The notes below the pieces were generated by a model. The model saw only the letters and a list, made by a program, of their open reading frames with translations, searched no databases and was not told the DNA's origin. A stretch of 64,000 bases of DNA from Streptomyces sp. R33 (GTDB taxonomy: Bacteria; Actinomycetota; Actinomycetes; Streptomycetales; Streptomycetaceae): contig NZ_CP165727.1 in assembly GCF_041200175.1 (NCBI RefSeq), forward strand, positions 7,496,001-7,560,000, given 5' to 3'. Made by a program: the position numbers and the translations under genes. This document shows, piece by piece, positions 1 through 7,866 of this stretch (position 1 is its first letter; each line of letters opens with the position of its first letter).

Positions 1-45
1 GCAGTCGAATATGACGAGCTCGAACGGTTCGGTGGAAGTGATCAT
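1..45 (-). CDS. HAD-family hydrolase, N-terminal fragment cut by window edge
   Basis: Only the first 15 codons lie in the window, read leftward from an ATG at 45. They encode MITSTEPFELVIFDC. The hydrophobic strand ending in V-I-F-D is the usual start of HAD motif I (DxD), in which the first Asp is the phosphoryl-accepting nucleophile; phosphoglycolate phosphatase and beta-phosphoglucomutase relatives begin this way. The second Asp would lie outside the window. It is divergent from the secreted protein at 219, with about 170 bp between them that would hold both promoters. I see no convincing Shine-Dalgarno sequence. The call rests on a single motif, so a different alpha/beta protein is possible. 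Confidence 0.5.
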   Translation of the reverse strand, partial: MITSTEPFELVIFDC

Positions 46-218
46 GAAGGCAGGATAGGCGGGCGGGCAGGACGCGGATCCGGAAATTCGGCATCCGATG
101 CGTCAAGTGTGCTGAACGGGTGCGCAAAGGGGCCTAGGGTGCGCCCGTACGCACGGTCGCGAACGGCTGTACGGCTGTTTTCGGCCACCACTGCACAGTG
201 AACCGAACTGGGGGGCTC

Positions 219-2951
219 ATGCGTAGATCCAGAGGGCTGGCGGCCGCTCTCGCCCTGTCCCTGGCCGGCACCGGCGCAGGGATCGGCCTCGGCCTCGTCC
301 CGCAGGCGGCGGCCATCACCCCGCCCGTGGCCTTCACCGCCGACGCGCTGTCCACCTGGCAGCCCAACGGCGTCGTCTGGGCCCTCGCCGAGGCGGGCGG
401 CACGGTGTTCGTCGGCGGCACGTTCTCCGCCGTACGACCTCCCGACGGCGCCGGCGGCAGCGAGCAGCCGGCGGTGAACTTCGCCGCACTCGACGCCGCG
501 ACCGGCGCCCCGACCTCCTGCAACCTCTCCTTCACGGTCGGCGGCGGAACCGCCACCGTCCGCACCCTCACCCTCTCGCCGGACAAGAAGACCCTGTACG
601 CGGGCGGCTACTTCGGGGCCGTCAACGGCACCCCGGTCTCCAGCCTCGCCGCCATCGACGTGGCGACCTGCACCGTCAAGGCCTCCTTCCGGCCGGCCTT
701 CGCGGCCACCGTGCGCGCCCTGGCCGTCACGAACGACACCGTCTACGCGGGCGGCGACTTCCTCACCGTCGCCGGCCAGCCGCGCGAGCGCTTCGCCGCC
801 GTCGACGCGGCCGACGGTGCGCTGCGGCCCTTCACGGCCGACGCCGACGAGCCGGGCCGCGCGGTCGAGGTCACCCCCGACGGCAACAACGTCGTCCTCG
901 GCGGGGACTTCTTCACCGTCAACGGTACGAACACGCACGCGCTGGCCGTCGTCGACTCCACCAGCGGCGCGCTCACCAAGACGTACCCCGGCTTCATCGA
1001 GACCAACTCCGTCGTGAAGGACATCGCGACCGACGCGACCGGCTTCTACACCGCCAACGAAGGTACCGGCGGCGGCGTCTTCGACGGCCGGATCGCGCTC
1101 GACCTCAGTGATTTCAACCAGCGCTGGCGCGACACCTGCCTCGGCGCGACCCAGGCCGTGCTCCCGTACCAGAACGTGCTCTACAGCGCCTCGCACGCGC
1201 ACGACTGCTCCAGCGTCGGCGAGTACCCGGACGGCCAGCGCCACCACCTGCTCGCGCAGCCGACCACCAGCGTCGGCAAGCTGGGCTGGGCCCCCGACAC
1301 CAACGACGGCATCGGCGAGGGCATCGGCCCGCGGGTGATGGCGGTCGGCTCCAAGGGCGGCGTCCAGTACCTGTGGGTCGGCGGCGAGTTCACCACCGTC
1401 AACGGGGCCGCGCAGCAGAGCCTGACCCGGTTCGCGTCCACCGGGGACACGGGTGCGCCCACCGTCCCCGTCGCGACCGCGGCGAGCTTCAAACCCGGCG
1501 AGGTGCAGGTGCGCTGGCGCACCAGCCTCGACCTGGACGACAGCGCACTGACGTACCGGGTCTACCGCAACGGCGCGGCCACGCCGATCGCCACCGTCAC
1601 GGCCGACTCGCTGTTCTTCAAACGCCCACAGGCCTCCTGGAGCGACACCACCGTCACCGCGGGCCAGTCGTACACGTACCGGGTGACGGCAACCGACGCG
1701 GCCGGAAACACCAGCGCCCTGTCGGCGACCGCGAGCGTGACCGTCCCGACCTCGGTCGACGCGTACCCGAACCAGGTCCGTACGGACGGCGCCCAGCTGT
1801 TCTGGCGCTACGACGAGTCGGCCCTGCCGAACGTCGCCGACTCCTCGGGCAGCGGCAACCAGAACGGCGTGCACCTGAACGCCCCCGCCCTGCGCCAGAC
1901 GCCCGGCGCGGTCTCGGGCGCGAGCACGGCGATCGGCTTCAACGGCACGGACACCCGGGTGTACGGGGACCTGCGCCAGAACATCGGCAGCAGCTACACC
2001 ATCGAGACCTGGTTCAGGACGAACACCACCCGGGGCGGCAAACTCCTCGGCTTCGGCAACAACCAGGTGCGCGGCAGCAACCAGTACGACAAGCACCTCT
2101 ACATGACCAATGACGGGCGCATCGTCTTCGGCGTCTACACCGGTGCCACCCGCACCGTCACGACCGGCGCCGCGTACAACGACGACAAGTGGCACCATGT
2201 GGTCGCCACCCAGGGGCCGGGCGGCATGGTCCTCTATGTGGACGGCGCCCAGAAGGGCACCCTCGCGGTCACCACGCACGAGAACTACGCCGGCTACTGG
2301 CACGCCGGCGGCGACAGCCTCGGCGGCTGGCCCAACCGTCCGACCAGCGAGTTCTGGTCCGGCCAGCTCGACGAGACCGCCGTCTACCCGAGCGTCCTCA
2401 GCGCGGCGCAGGTCCAGAACCACTACGCGCTGGCCACCGCCCCGGCCGACTCGGTCGTCCAGGTGACGGCCGCCGAGGACACGTACGTCAACGCGGGCGC
2501 CCCGGACGGAAATTACGGGACCTCGTCCTCGCTCGCCGTGCGGGGGTCCTCGCTGTACACGAGCTACCTGCGCTTCAACCTGCCCGCCGCACCCGCGGGC
2601 ACGGTGCTCAAGTCGGCCTCGTTGAGCGTGAAGACGAGCACGATGAGCGGTGCCGGTACGGCGGACACCGTCTCGGTCGTCCCGGTCACCGGCAGCTGGA
2701 CCGAGGGCGGGACCACCTACGGCAACCGCCCCGCCACGGGCACTCCCGCACTCGGCAGCTTCGCCGGCGTCCCGGACGGCTCGGCGGTGCACACCACCGG
2801 GCTGTCCACGGCCGCCCTCTCGGGCGCGCTCGGCATGAGCTACAGCCTGGGGCTGACCAGCCCCGGTACGGACGCGCTGTGGCTGTGGTCCTCCGAGGCG
2901 ACGGCGAACGAAGGCACGCCGCAGCTGACGCTGACCTTCGGCGCGCCCTAG
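219..2951 (+). CDS. Secreted beta-propeller/FN3/LamG/DNRLRE protein
   Basis: A 910-residue exported protein. I chose the ATG at 219, preceded by GGGGGG, over the in-frame GTG at 198; it starts a Sec signal peptide (MRRSR, hydrophobic core, cleavage near PQAAA). Residues of about 40-420 hold at least five blade-like repeats with a V-x-x-G-G-x-F-x-x-V core (for example VFVGGTFSAV, VYAGGDFLTV, LWVGGEFTTV), suggesting a beta-propeller. A fibronectin type III domain follows (about 430-515), then a LamG/concanavalin-like domain (about 550-745) and a C-terminal DNRLRE-type beta-sandwich (about 755-908). These modules usually bind carbohydrate or cell-surface polymers; no catalytic motif is evident. 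The TAG stop at 2949-2951 is made of the target TA plus the first base of the inserted IS. The terminator that probably served this gene now lies beyond the IS, at 4100. Confidence 0.85.
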   Translation: MRRSRGLAAALALSLAGTGAGIGLGLVPQAAAITPPVAFTADALSTWQPNGVVWALAEAGGTVFVGGTFSAVRPPDGAGGSEQPAVNFAALDAATGAPTSCNLSFTVGGGTATVRTLTLSPDKKTLYAGGYFGAVNGTPVSSLAAIDVATCTVKASFRPAFAATVRALAVTNDTVYAGGDFLTVAGQPRERFAAVDAADGALRPFTADADEPGRAVEVTPDGNNVVLGGDFFTVNGTNTHALAVVDSTSGALTKTYPGFIETNSVVKDIATDATGFYTANEGTGGGVFDGRIALDLSDFNQRWRDTCLGATQAVLPYQNVLYSASHAHDCSSVGEYPDGQRHHLLAQPTTSVGKLGWAPDTNDGIGEGIGPRVMAVGSKGGVQYLWVGGEFTTVNGAAQQSLTRFASTGDTGAPTVPVATAASFKPGEVQVRWRTSLDLDDSALTYRVYRNGAATPIATVTADSLFFKRPQASWSDTTVTAGQSYTYRVTATDAAGNTSALSATASVTVPTSVDAYPNQVRTDGAQLFWRYDESALPNVADSSGSGNQNGVHLNAPALRQTPGAVSGASTAIGFNGTDTRVYGDLRQNIGSSYTIETWFRTNTTRGGKLLGFGNNQVRGSNQYDKHLYMTNDGRIVFGVYTGATRTVTTGAAYNDDKWHHVVATQGPGGMVLYVDGAQKGTLAVTTHENYAGYWHAGGDSLGGWPNRPTSEFWSGQLDETAVYPSVLSAAQVQNHYALATAPADSVVQVTAAEDTYVNAGAPDGNYGTSSSLAVRGSSLYTSYLRFNLPAAPAGTVLKSASLSVKTSTMSGAGTADTVSVVPVTGSWTEGGTTYGNRPATGTPALGSFAGVPDGSAVHTTGLSTAALSGALGMSYSLGLTSPGTDALWLWSSEATANEGTPQLTLTFGAP

Positions 2952-4083
2952 TCTTCTGAGTCTTGAGTTCTGTTCAGATGTGTAGGCTTGGCCTATGGCG
3001 CGGATGGGGCGGCCGAAGGCCGAGTTGACGCTGTCGGACGAGGAACGGGCCGCACTGGAGGGGTGGGTGCGGCGTCGTTCCACGCCGCAGGCGTGGGCTT
3101 TGAGGTGCCGGATCATCCTGGCCTGCGCCGAGGGCGTCTCGAACAAGGATGTGGCCGTCCGTCTCGGATCGACGCCTCATGCGGTCGGCCGTTGGCGGGC
3201 CCGTTTCGTGCAGTACCGGATCGCGGGCCTGGGAGACATGCCGCGTTCCGGCGGCCCCAGGTCGGTGACGGATGAGCAGGTGGCCGCAGTGGTCACCAGG
3301 ACGTTGGAGTCCACGCCGAAGAACGCAACGCACTGGTCGACGCGGTCGATGGCGAAGGAAATGGGCCTGTCCCAGTCCTCGGTCTCACGGATCTGGCGGG
3401 CGTTCGGCCTGCAGCCGCACCGGTCGGAGACGTTCAAGCTGTCGACCGATCCCTACTTCGTCGACAAGGTCCACGATGTCGTCGGCCTCTACCTGGACCC
3501 TCCCGAGCGGGCGCTGGTGTTCTGCGTGGATGAGAAATCGCAGATCCAGGCCCTGGACCGGTCCCAGCCAGTGCTGCCGATGATGCCAGGAGTCCCGGAG
3601 CGGTCAACGCACGACTACGTCCGCGCCGGCACGACCACCCTGTTCGCCGCACTCAACGTGGCCACCGGCAAGGTGATCGGCTCCCTGCACCGCCGGCATC
3701 GCGCCGAGGAGTTCAAGAAGTTCCTGGTCAAGCTCGACAAGGAAGTGCCTGCCGGTCTGGACGTCCACCTGATCTGCGACAACTACGCCACCCACAAGAC
3801 GCCGGACATCAAGAAGTGGCTGCTCGGCCACCCCCGGTTCCACCTGCACTTCACGCCGACCGGGTCGTCCTGGCTGAACCTGGTGGAGCGATGGTTCGCC
3901 GAACTCACCAACAAGCAGATACGGCGAGGCGTCCACAAGTCCGTCCAGGCCCTCGAGAAGGACATCCGTGACTGGATCGCCGCTTGGAACACCGACCCCA
4001 AGCCCTACGTCTGGACCAAGACCGCAGACGAGATCCTCGAACGCCTCGCCAGCTATCTGAACAGAATTCCCGACTCAGAAGAC
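2951..4083 (+). mobile_element. IS630-family insertion sequence, type A, copy 1
   Basis: A 1133-bp element flanked by TA duplications at 2949-2950 and 4084-4085, within CTAG on both sides. The left end reads GTCTTCTGAGTCTTGAGTTC and the right end, on the opposite strand, GTCTTCTGAGTCGGGAATTC: a perfect 12-bp outer repeat followed by an imperfect continuation through TTCTGTTCAGAT. It holds one transposase gene in the same orientation as the upstream host gene. TA duplication, one ORF and a DDE motif with 35-residue spacing all fit IS630/Tc1-mariner. Nearly identical copies lie at 6734-7866 (inverted) and 32785-33917 (direct), so transposition is recent. Confidence 0.93.
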
Positions 4084-4086
4084 TAG
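2995..4086 (+). CDS. IS630-family transposase (copy 1)
   Basis: A 363-residue DDE transposase. An N-terminal helix-turn-helix region (about residues 15-75) and a second HTH-like segment (about 95-140) bind the ends. The catalytic core has D179 (in CVDEKSQIQ), D262 (ICDNYATH) and E298 (NLVERWFAEL), a DD35E arrangement. Length is normal for the family and I see no frameshift. The stop codon TAG (4084-4086) is not inside the element: TA comes from the target duplication and G from flanking DNA, so the reading frame closes only because the target was CTAG. The ATG at 2995 begins 44 bp inside the left end. The protein differs from copy 2 at residue 5 (Gly here, Arg there) and from copy 3 near the C-terminus (Leu here, Val there). 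Confidence 0.93.
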   Translation: MARMGRPKAELTLSDEERAALEGWVRRRSTPQAWALRCRIILACAEGVSNKDVAVRLGSTPHAVGRWRARFVQYRIAGLGDMPRSGGPRSVTDEQVAAVVTRTLESTPKNATHWSTRSMAKEMGLSQSSVSRIWRAFGLQPHRSETFKLSTDPYFVDKVHDVVGLYLDPPERALVFCVDEKSQIQALDRSQPVLPMMPGVPERSTHDYVRAGTTTLFAALNVATGKVIGSLHRRHRAEEFKKFLVKLDKEVPAGLDVHLICDNYATHKTPDIKKWLLGHPRFHLHFTPTGSSWLNLVERWFAELTNKQIRRGVHKSVQALEKDIRDWIAAWNTDPKPYVWTKTADEILERLASYLNRIPDSED

Positions 4087-4099
4087 CGGCGACCGCTGG

Positions 4100-4136
4100 A
4101 GAGGGGGCGCGGACCGTTGCGGTCCGCGCCCCCTCT
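4100..4136 (+). terminator. Intrinsic terminator displaced by IS copy 1
   Basis: A perfect 17-bp stem (4100-4116 with 4120-4136) around a TTG loop, GC-rich, starting 14 bp after the right-hand TA. Without the IS it would start 14 bp past the stop codon of the 219-2951 gene, so it is probably that gene's own terminator, now also serving the transposase. Confidence 0.75.
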
Positions 4137-4142
4137 GTCATA

Positions 4143-4179
4143 CGGCGCCGCCCGGGCCGGCCCGGCCCGGGCGGCGCCG
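4143..4179 (-). terminator. GC-rich hairpin terminator downstream of DUF3224 gene
   Basis: A perfect 17-bp inverted repeat (4143-4159 with 4163-4179) and 3-bp loop, 8 bp after the stop of the minus-strand gene at 4188. Together with the 4100 hairpin it insulates two convergent units. Confidence 0.7.
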
Positions 4180-4187
4180 TGCCCTGC

Positions 4188-4616
4188 CTAGGCCACCGTG
4201 CAGGCGAACTCGTACGGCACGGACATGTCGCCCTTGCGGTACGTGAACGAGCCGGAGCCCGACAGCCCGGCCAGCTCGCCCGTCGCGGAGCCGGGGACCA
4301 CCTCGAACGTGCACCGGGTGCCGGCGGCGTCGAACGTGCCGCGCTGCTCCATGACGAACGTGCCCTTGCGGCCGTCGACGGTGCCCGACAGCAGCTCCAT
4401 GCCGGTGTAGGAGCCGGCGCCCTCCTCGATGTACGTGAAGGTGTAGCCGGCGCTGGTCGCCCCGGCCTCGATCCCGCCCGCGAAGGAGTTGACGACCGTG
4501 GAGCGGGCGAGCCGCGGGGTGGACTCGGCCGAACCGATCGGCTGCTCCTCCCAGTCGGCGAACGTGAAACGGCCGGTGGTGCGAGCGGGGGTACGGGCGG
4601 GGGTACGGGCGGGCAT
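4188..4616 (-). CDS. DUF3224 domain-containing protein
   Basis: A 142-residue protein. The ATG at 4616 follows a consensus AGGAGG, which fixes the start. After a short tandem ARTP repeat (12-bp DNA repeat at the 5' end), the body matches DUF3224: an N-terminal GRFTFADWEE strand, then alternating strands rich in Gly and aromatic residues (SAGYTFTYIEEG, GTFVMEQRGTFD, LSGSGSFTYRKG), predicting a small beta-barrel like those of the allene-oxide-cyclase or lipocalin type. Its biochemical function is unknown. It is divergent from a WYL regulator, and a perfect 9-N5-9 inverted repeat lies between them, so it is probably that regulator's target. Confidence 0.8.
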   Translation of the reverse strand: MPARTPARTPARTTGRFTFADWEEQPIGSAESTPRLARSTVVNSFAGGIEAGATSAGYTFTYIEEGAGSYTGMELLSGTVDGRKGTFVMEQRGTFDAAGTRCTFEVVPGSATGELAGLSGSGSFTYRKGDMSVPYEFACTVA

Positions 4617-4683
4617 GGGCGGACCTCCTGGTTCACGGCCGGGCGGGCTCGGTCCCTCCGGCGTGAGAACAGCCTGTCCGGTA

Positions 4684-4706
4684 TACCTGACACCCTCTGT
4701 CAGGTA
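4684..4706. promoter_or_regulatory. Probable operator of the divergent WYL regulator
   Basis: Perfect inverted repeat TACCTGACA-N5-TGTCAGGTA in the 117-bp gap between the DUF3224 gene and the WYL regulator. Its position 28 bp before the regulator's start, and its 9-N5-9 geometry (repeated at 29653 beside another WYL regulator), suggest a dimer-binding site controlling both genes. Confidence 0.65.
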
Positions 4707-4733
4707 TCCGGGAATCCCGGACACAATGGCCCC

Positions 4734-5714
4734 ATGCGCGCCGACCGGCTTCTCTCCCTGCTCCTCCTGCTGCAGAACCGCGGCCGGATGACCGCACCCG
4801 AACTGGCCGCCGAGCTCGAGGTGTCGGTCCGGACCGTCTACCGGGACGTCGAGGCGCTCGGCGCCTCCGGGGTCCCGGTCCACGCCGACCGCGGTCCCGC
4901 CGGCGGCTACCGGCTGATGGACGGCTACCGCACCCGGCTCACCGGCCTCACCGACGCCCAGGCAGGGTCCCTCTTCCTGGCCGGTGCGCCCGGTCCCGCG
5001 CAGGAGCTGGGCCTCGGCGCCGATCTGGCCGCCGCCCAGCTCAAGCTCCAGGCGGCACTGCCCGCCGCACTCGCCGACCGGGCCCGCCGGCTCCAGGACC
5101 GCTTCCACCTGGACGCCCCGGCCTGGTTCCGCGACGCCGACCCCGTCCCGCACCTCGCGCAGATCGCCCAGGCGGTCTGGGACCAGCGCGTCCTGCTCAC
5201 CCACTACCGCCGCTGGAGCGGCGCGGAGCGGGCCGGGAGCCCGCTGCACCCCCTCGGCCTCGTCCTCAAGGGCGGCATCTGGTACCTGGTGGCGCAGGCC
5301 GCTGACGGGCGCGTCCGCAGCTACCGGGTCTCGCGGTTCCTGGCCGTGGACACCGCGGAGGGGGAGTTCGAGCGCCCGGCCGGCTTCGAACTCGCCGCGT
5401 ACTGGGCGGAATCCGCCCGCCGGATGGAGGAGGCGACCCGGCAGGGGACCGCCCGGCTGCTGCTGTCCCCGCGCGGCCGCAGGCTGCTGCCGATGCAGTT
5501 CGGCGCCGCCGGTGCACGGGCGCTCGCCGACGCCGTCCCGGCCGACCCCGCGGACCCGGACGGCTGGATCCGCGTCGACCTCGAGGTCGAATCCCAGGCC
5601 GTCGCCGTCGGCGACCTGCTCCGGCTCGGCACCGAGGCCGAGGTACTCGGCCCGCCCGAGCTCCGGCAGGCCCTCGCCGACACGGTCGCCGCGCTGGCCG
5701 AGCGCTACGGCTGA
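4734..5714 (+). CDS. YafY-type transcriptional regulator (HTH_11 + WYL)
   Basis: A 326-residue one-component regulator. The ATG at 4734 starts MRADRLLSLLLLLQ, the conserved N-terminus of this family. Residues 1-60 form the winged HTH (recognition helix around SVRTVYRDVEALGASG). Residues of about 140-220 form the WYL domain, with LKGGIWYLVAQA and YRVSRF motifs that elsewhere bind small ligands or nucleic acid, and a WCX-like C-terminus follows. It is intact, unlike its paralog at 29741. It probably represses or activates the divergent DUF3224 gene and itself through the 4684 palindrome. The ligand cannot be told from sequence. Confidence 0.85.
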   Translation: MRADRLLSLLLLLQNRGRMTAPELAAELEVSVRTVYRDVEALGASGVPVHADRGPAGGYRLMDGYRTRLTGLTDAQAGSLFLAGAPGPAQELGLGADLAAAQLKLQAALPAALADRARRLQDRFHLDAPAWFRDADPVPHLAQIAQAVWDQRVLLTHYRRWSGAERAGSPLHPLGLVLKGGIWYLVAQAADGRVRSYRVSRFLAVDTAEGEFERPAGFELAAYWAESARRMEEATRQGTARLLLSPRGRRLLPMQFGAAGARALADAVPADPADPDGWIRVDLEVESQAVAVGDLLRLGTEAEVLGPPELRQALADTVAALAERYG

Positions 5715-5781
5715 ATCCGCTGGTGTCCCGGGCGGGTCGTGGCCCGTCGGCCGCCGGCACGGCCCCGGTGCAGCCGGCCGG

Positions 5782-6240
5782 TCAGCGCGGGGGTTCGACC
5801 TCCAGGAAGCGGCGGCGGCGGGGACCCCGGTAGAGCAGGCAGACCCAGCCCAGGGGCTCCAGCGCGGCCGCGCAGGCCGTCAGGCGCTCCTGCTCTGCCT
5901 CGGCCGCGCCGCCGCCCGGCGGACCGAGCCAGGTCACGTGCACGGTTCCGGACCCGGACGGGCCGGGCTCCACCCGGTATCCCGTCCGCGTACGACGCCC
6001 CTCCGCGTCCACCGCCGACGGCGTGATGCCCGCCGCCTCCAGTACGAGGGCCACCGCGCGCGGCATCTGCCGCAGCTCCCACGGGGCGGGAACCGCCGTC
6101 CCCGCCGGGCCGTTCACCAGACGGCGGATCTGCAGCAGGCCCTCGTACGCCGTGCGGACCCCGGCCTCCCGCGCCGCCGTGGCGGGCCGTTCCGGTCCGT
6201 CGCCGGTCGCGGGCTCGAAGCCCTGCCCGGGTGCCGTCAC
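5782..6240 (-). CDS. Hypothetical protein
   Basis: About 152 residues from the GTG at 6240, which follows GAGGGAGGG at good spacing; an in-frame GTG at 6276 would add 12 residues rich in Trp and Gly that look like translated ribosome-binding sequence. The middle part (YEGLLQIRRLVNGPAG) is helical and the C-terminal half (GTVHVTWLGP, LGWVCLLYRG) forms strands. I recognise no family. No signal peptide or membrane segment is seen. It is divergent from the small membrane protein at 6336. Confidence 0.55.
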   Translation of the reverse strand: MTAPGQGFEPATGDGPERPATAAREAGVRTAYEGLLQIRRLVNGPAGTAVPAPWELRQMPRAVALVLEAAGITPSAVDAEGRRTRTGYRVEPGPSGSGTVHVTWLGPPGGGAAEAEQERLTACAAALEPLGWVCLLYRGPRRRRFLEVEPPR

Positions 6241-6335
6241 CACCCACCACCCTCCCTCGGTCTGAGTACCCCACACCCAACGACCTGAGTATCCGCCCCG
6301 ATTCCCCGCGCCCCCACCGCTGATCGAATAGGGGC

Positions 6336-6668
6336 ATGACCTTCGACGCCACCGCCGCCCGCACCGCGCCCCGCCCGCGCCGCATGCAGCACGTGACCAC
6401 CGCCGGCTCGGCCCTGGCCGTCGCCCTGGTCCCGCTCGTGGTCGGCGTCCTGGTGGCCAAGGGCATGGCCGCCGACCCGCACACCCCCGTCAACGCCCTC
6501 ATCACGAACGGCGGCCAGCGGGCGGGCCTGCCCCGGGCCGAGTGGCGGCGGCGCGGCCACGCCACGATGCGCCGACTGCGCACCGCCCGCCGGGACACGG
6601 CCCGCCGCTGCGCCGCGGTCCGCAACCGCCGCCGCCCCGCCGGCGTCCCCCGGGACCGCGCCGCGTGA
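6336..6668 (+). CDS. Small single-span membrane protein, hypothetical
   Basis: 110 residues with one hydrophobic segment (about 22-43, SALAVALVPLVVGVLVAKGM) and a strongly basic C-terminal tail of many Arg-Arg pairs, expected to be cytoplasmic by the positive-inside rule. No family is recognised. It ends just before the MITE-like repeat and IS copy 2, but its stop codon (TGA) is not touched by them. Confidence 0.5.
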   Translation: MTFDATAARTAPRPRRMQHVTTAGSALAVALVPLVVGVLVAKGMAADPHTPVNALITNGGQRAGLPRAEWRRRGHATMRRLRTARRDTARRCAAVRNRRRPAGVPRDRAA

Positions 6669-6677
6669 TCGTCCGCC

Positions 6678-6731
6678 GGCCTGGGGGCACCTCCCAGCGG
6701 TAGCTGGGGGAGGGACTTTGACGACACCCCC
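6678..6731. repeat. MITE-like repeat remnant abutting IS copy 2
   Basis: Contains a palindromic CTGGGGGCACCTCCCAG segment, a second GCTGGGGGAG arm, and the terminal sequence ACTTTGACGACACCCCC ending at the TA used by IS copy 2. The same 17-bp terminus bounds both ends of the complete MITE at 32611-32782. The opposite terminus is not present here, so this is a partial or related element whose end had already reached the CTAG later used by the IS. Confidence 0.6.
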
Positions 6732-7822
6732 TAGTCTTCTGAGTCGGGAATTCTGTTCAGATAGCTGGCGAGGCGTTCGAGGATCTCGTCTGCGGTCTTG
6801 GTCCAGACGTAGGGCTTGGGGTCGGTGTTCCAAGCGGCGATCCAGTCACGGATGTCCTTCTCGAGGGCCTGGACGGACTTGTGGACGCCTCGCCGTATCT
6901 GCTTGTTGGTGAGTTCGGCGAACCATCGCTCCACCAGGTTCAGCCAGGACGACCCGGTCGGCGTGAAGTGCAGGTGGAACCGGGGGTGGCCGAGCAGCCA
7001 CTTCTTGATGTCCGGCGTCTTGTGGGTGGCGTAGTTGTCGCAGATCAGGTGGACGTCCAGACCGGCAGGCACTTCCTTGTCGAGCTTGACCAGGAACTTC
7101 TTGAACTCCTCGGCGCGATGCCGGCGGTGCAGGGAGCCGATCACCTTGCCGGTGGCCACGTTGAGTGCGGCGAACAGGGTGGTCGTGCCGGCGCGGACGT
7201 AGTCGTGCGTTGACCGCTCCGGGACTCCTGGCATCATCGGCAGCACTGGCTGGGACCGGTCCAGGGCCTGGATCTGCGATTTCTCATCCACGCAGAACAC
7301 CAGCGCCCGCTCGGGAGGGTCCAGGTAGAGGCCGACGACATCGTGGACCTTGTCGACGAAGTAGGGATCGGTCGACAGCTTGAACGTCTCCGACCGGTGC
7401 GGCTGCAGGCCGAACGCCCGCCAGATCCGTGAGACCGAGGACTGGGACAGGCCCATTTCCTTCGCCATCGACCGCGTCGACCAGTGCGTTGCGTTCTTCG
7501 GCGTGGACTCCAACGTCCTGGTGACCACTGCGGCCACCTGCTCATCCGTCACCGACCTGGGGCCGCCGGAACGCGGCATGTCTCCCAGGCCCGCGATCCG
7601 GTACTGCACGAAACGGGCCCGCCAACGGCCGACCGCATGAGGCGTCGATCCGAGACGGACGGCCACATCCTTGTTCGAGACGCCCTCGGCGCAGGCCAGG
7701 ATGATCCGGCACCTCAAAGCCCACGCCTGCGGCGTGGAACGACGCCGCACCCACCCCTCCAGTGCGGCCCGTTCCTCGTCCGACAGCGTCAACTCGGCCT
7801 TCGGCCGCCTCATCCGCGCCAT
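6731..7822 (-). CDS. IS630-family transposase (copy 2)
   Basis: A 363-residue DDE transposase, identical to copy 1 except Arg for Gly at residue 5 (one base change). All three catalytic acids (D179, D262, E298) are kept, so it should be active. The TAG stop (6731-6733, minus strand) is again completed by the target TA and a flanking base outside the element. It lies in the same direction as, and directly downstream of, the MerR gene, so read-through from that gene could drive it. Confidence 0.92.
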   Translation of the reverse strand: MARMRRPKAELTLSDEERAALEGWVRRRSTPQAWALRCRIILACAEGVSNKDVAVRLGSTPHAVGRWRARFVQYRIAGLGDMPRSGGPRSVTDEQVAAVVTRTLESTPKNATHWSTRSMAKEMGLSQSSVSRIWRAFGLQPHRSETFKLSTDPYFVDKVHDVVGLYLDPPERALVFCVDEKSQIQALDRSQPVLPMMPGVPERSTHDYVRAGTTTLFAALNVATGKVIGSLHRRHRAEEFKKFLVKLDKEVPAGLDVHLICDNYATHKTPDIKKWLLGHPRFHLHFTPTGSSWLNLVERWFAELTNKQIRRGVHKSVQALEKDIRDWIAAWNTDPKPYVWTKTADEILERLASYLNRIPDSED

Positions 7823-7866
7823 AGGCCAAGCCTACACATCTGAACAGAACTCAAGACTCAGAAGAC
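6734..7866 (-). mobile_element. IS630-family insertion sequence, type A, copy 2 (inverted)
   Basis: 1133 bp, reversed relative to copies 1 and 3, flanked by TA at 6732-6733 and 7867-7868, again within CTAG. Its right-hand border lies in the stop codon of the MerR gene (7866-7868) and its left-hand border is fused to a MITE end. Same terminal repeats as copy 1. Confidence 0.93.

Noticed and set aside
42..3146. A 1034-codon open frame on the minus strand covering the secreted protein gene
   Set aside because: Antisense shadow; its first 55 codons are the reverse of the IS end and recur at every IS copy, and the rest is Gly/Arg/Val low complexity.
4084..6733. Composite transposon formed by inverted IS copies 1 and 2
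   Set aside because: The terminator next to copy 1 fits the upstream gene's own end and copy 2 has its own TA duplication and different flanks, so two independent insertions explain the data better.
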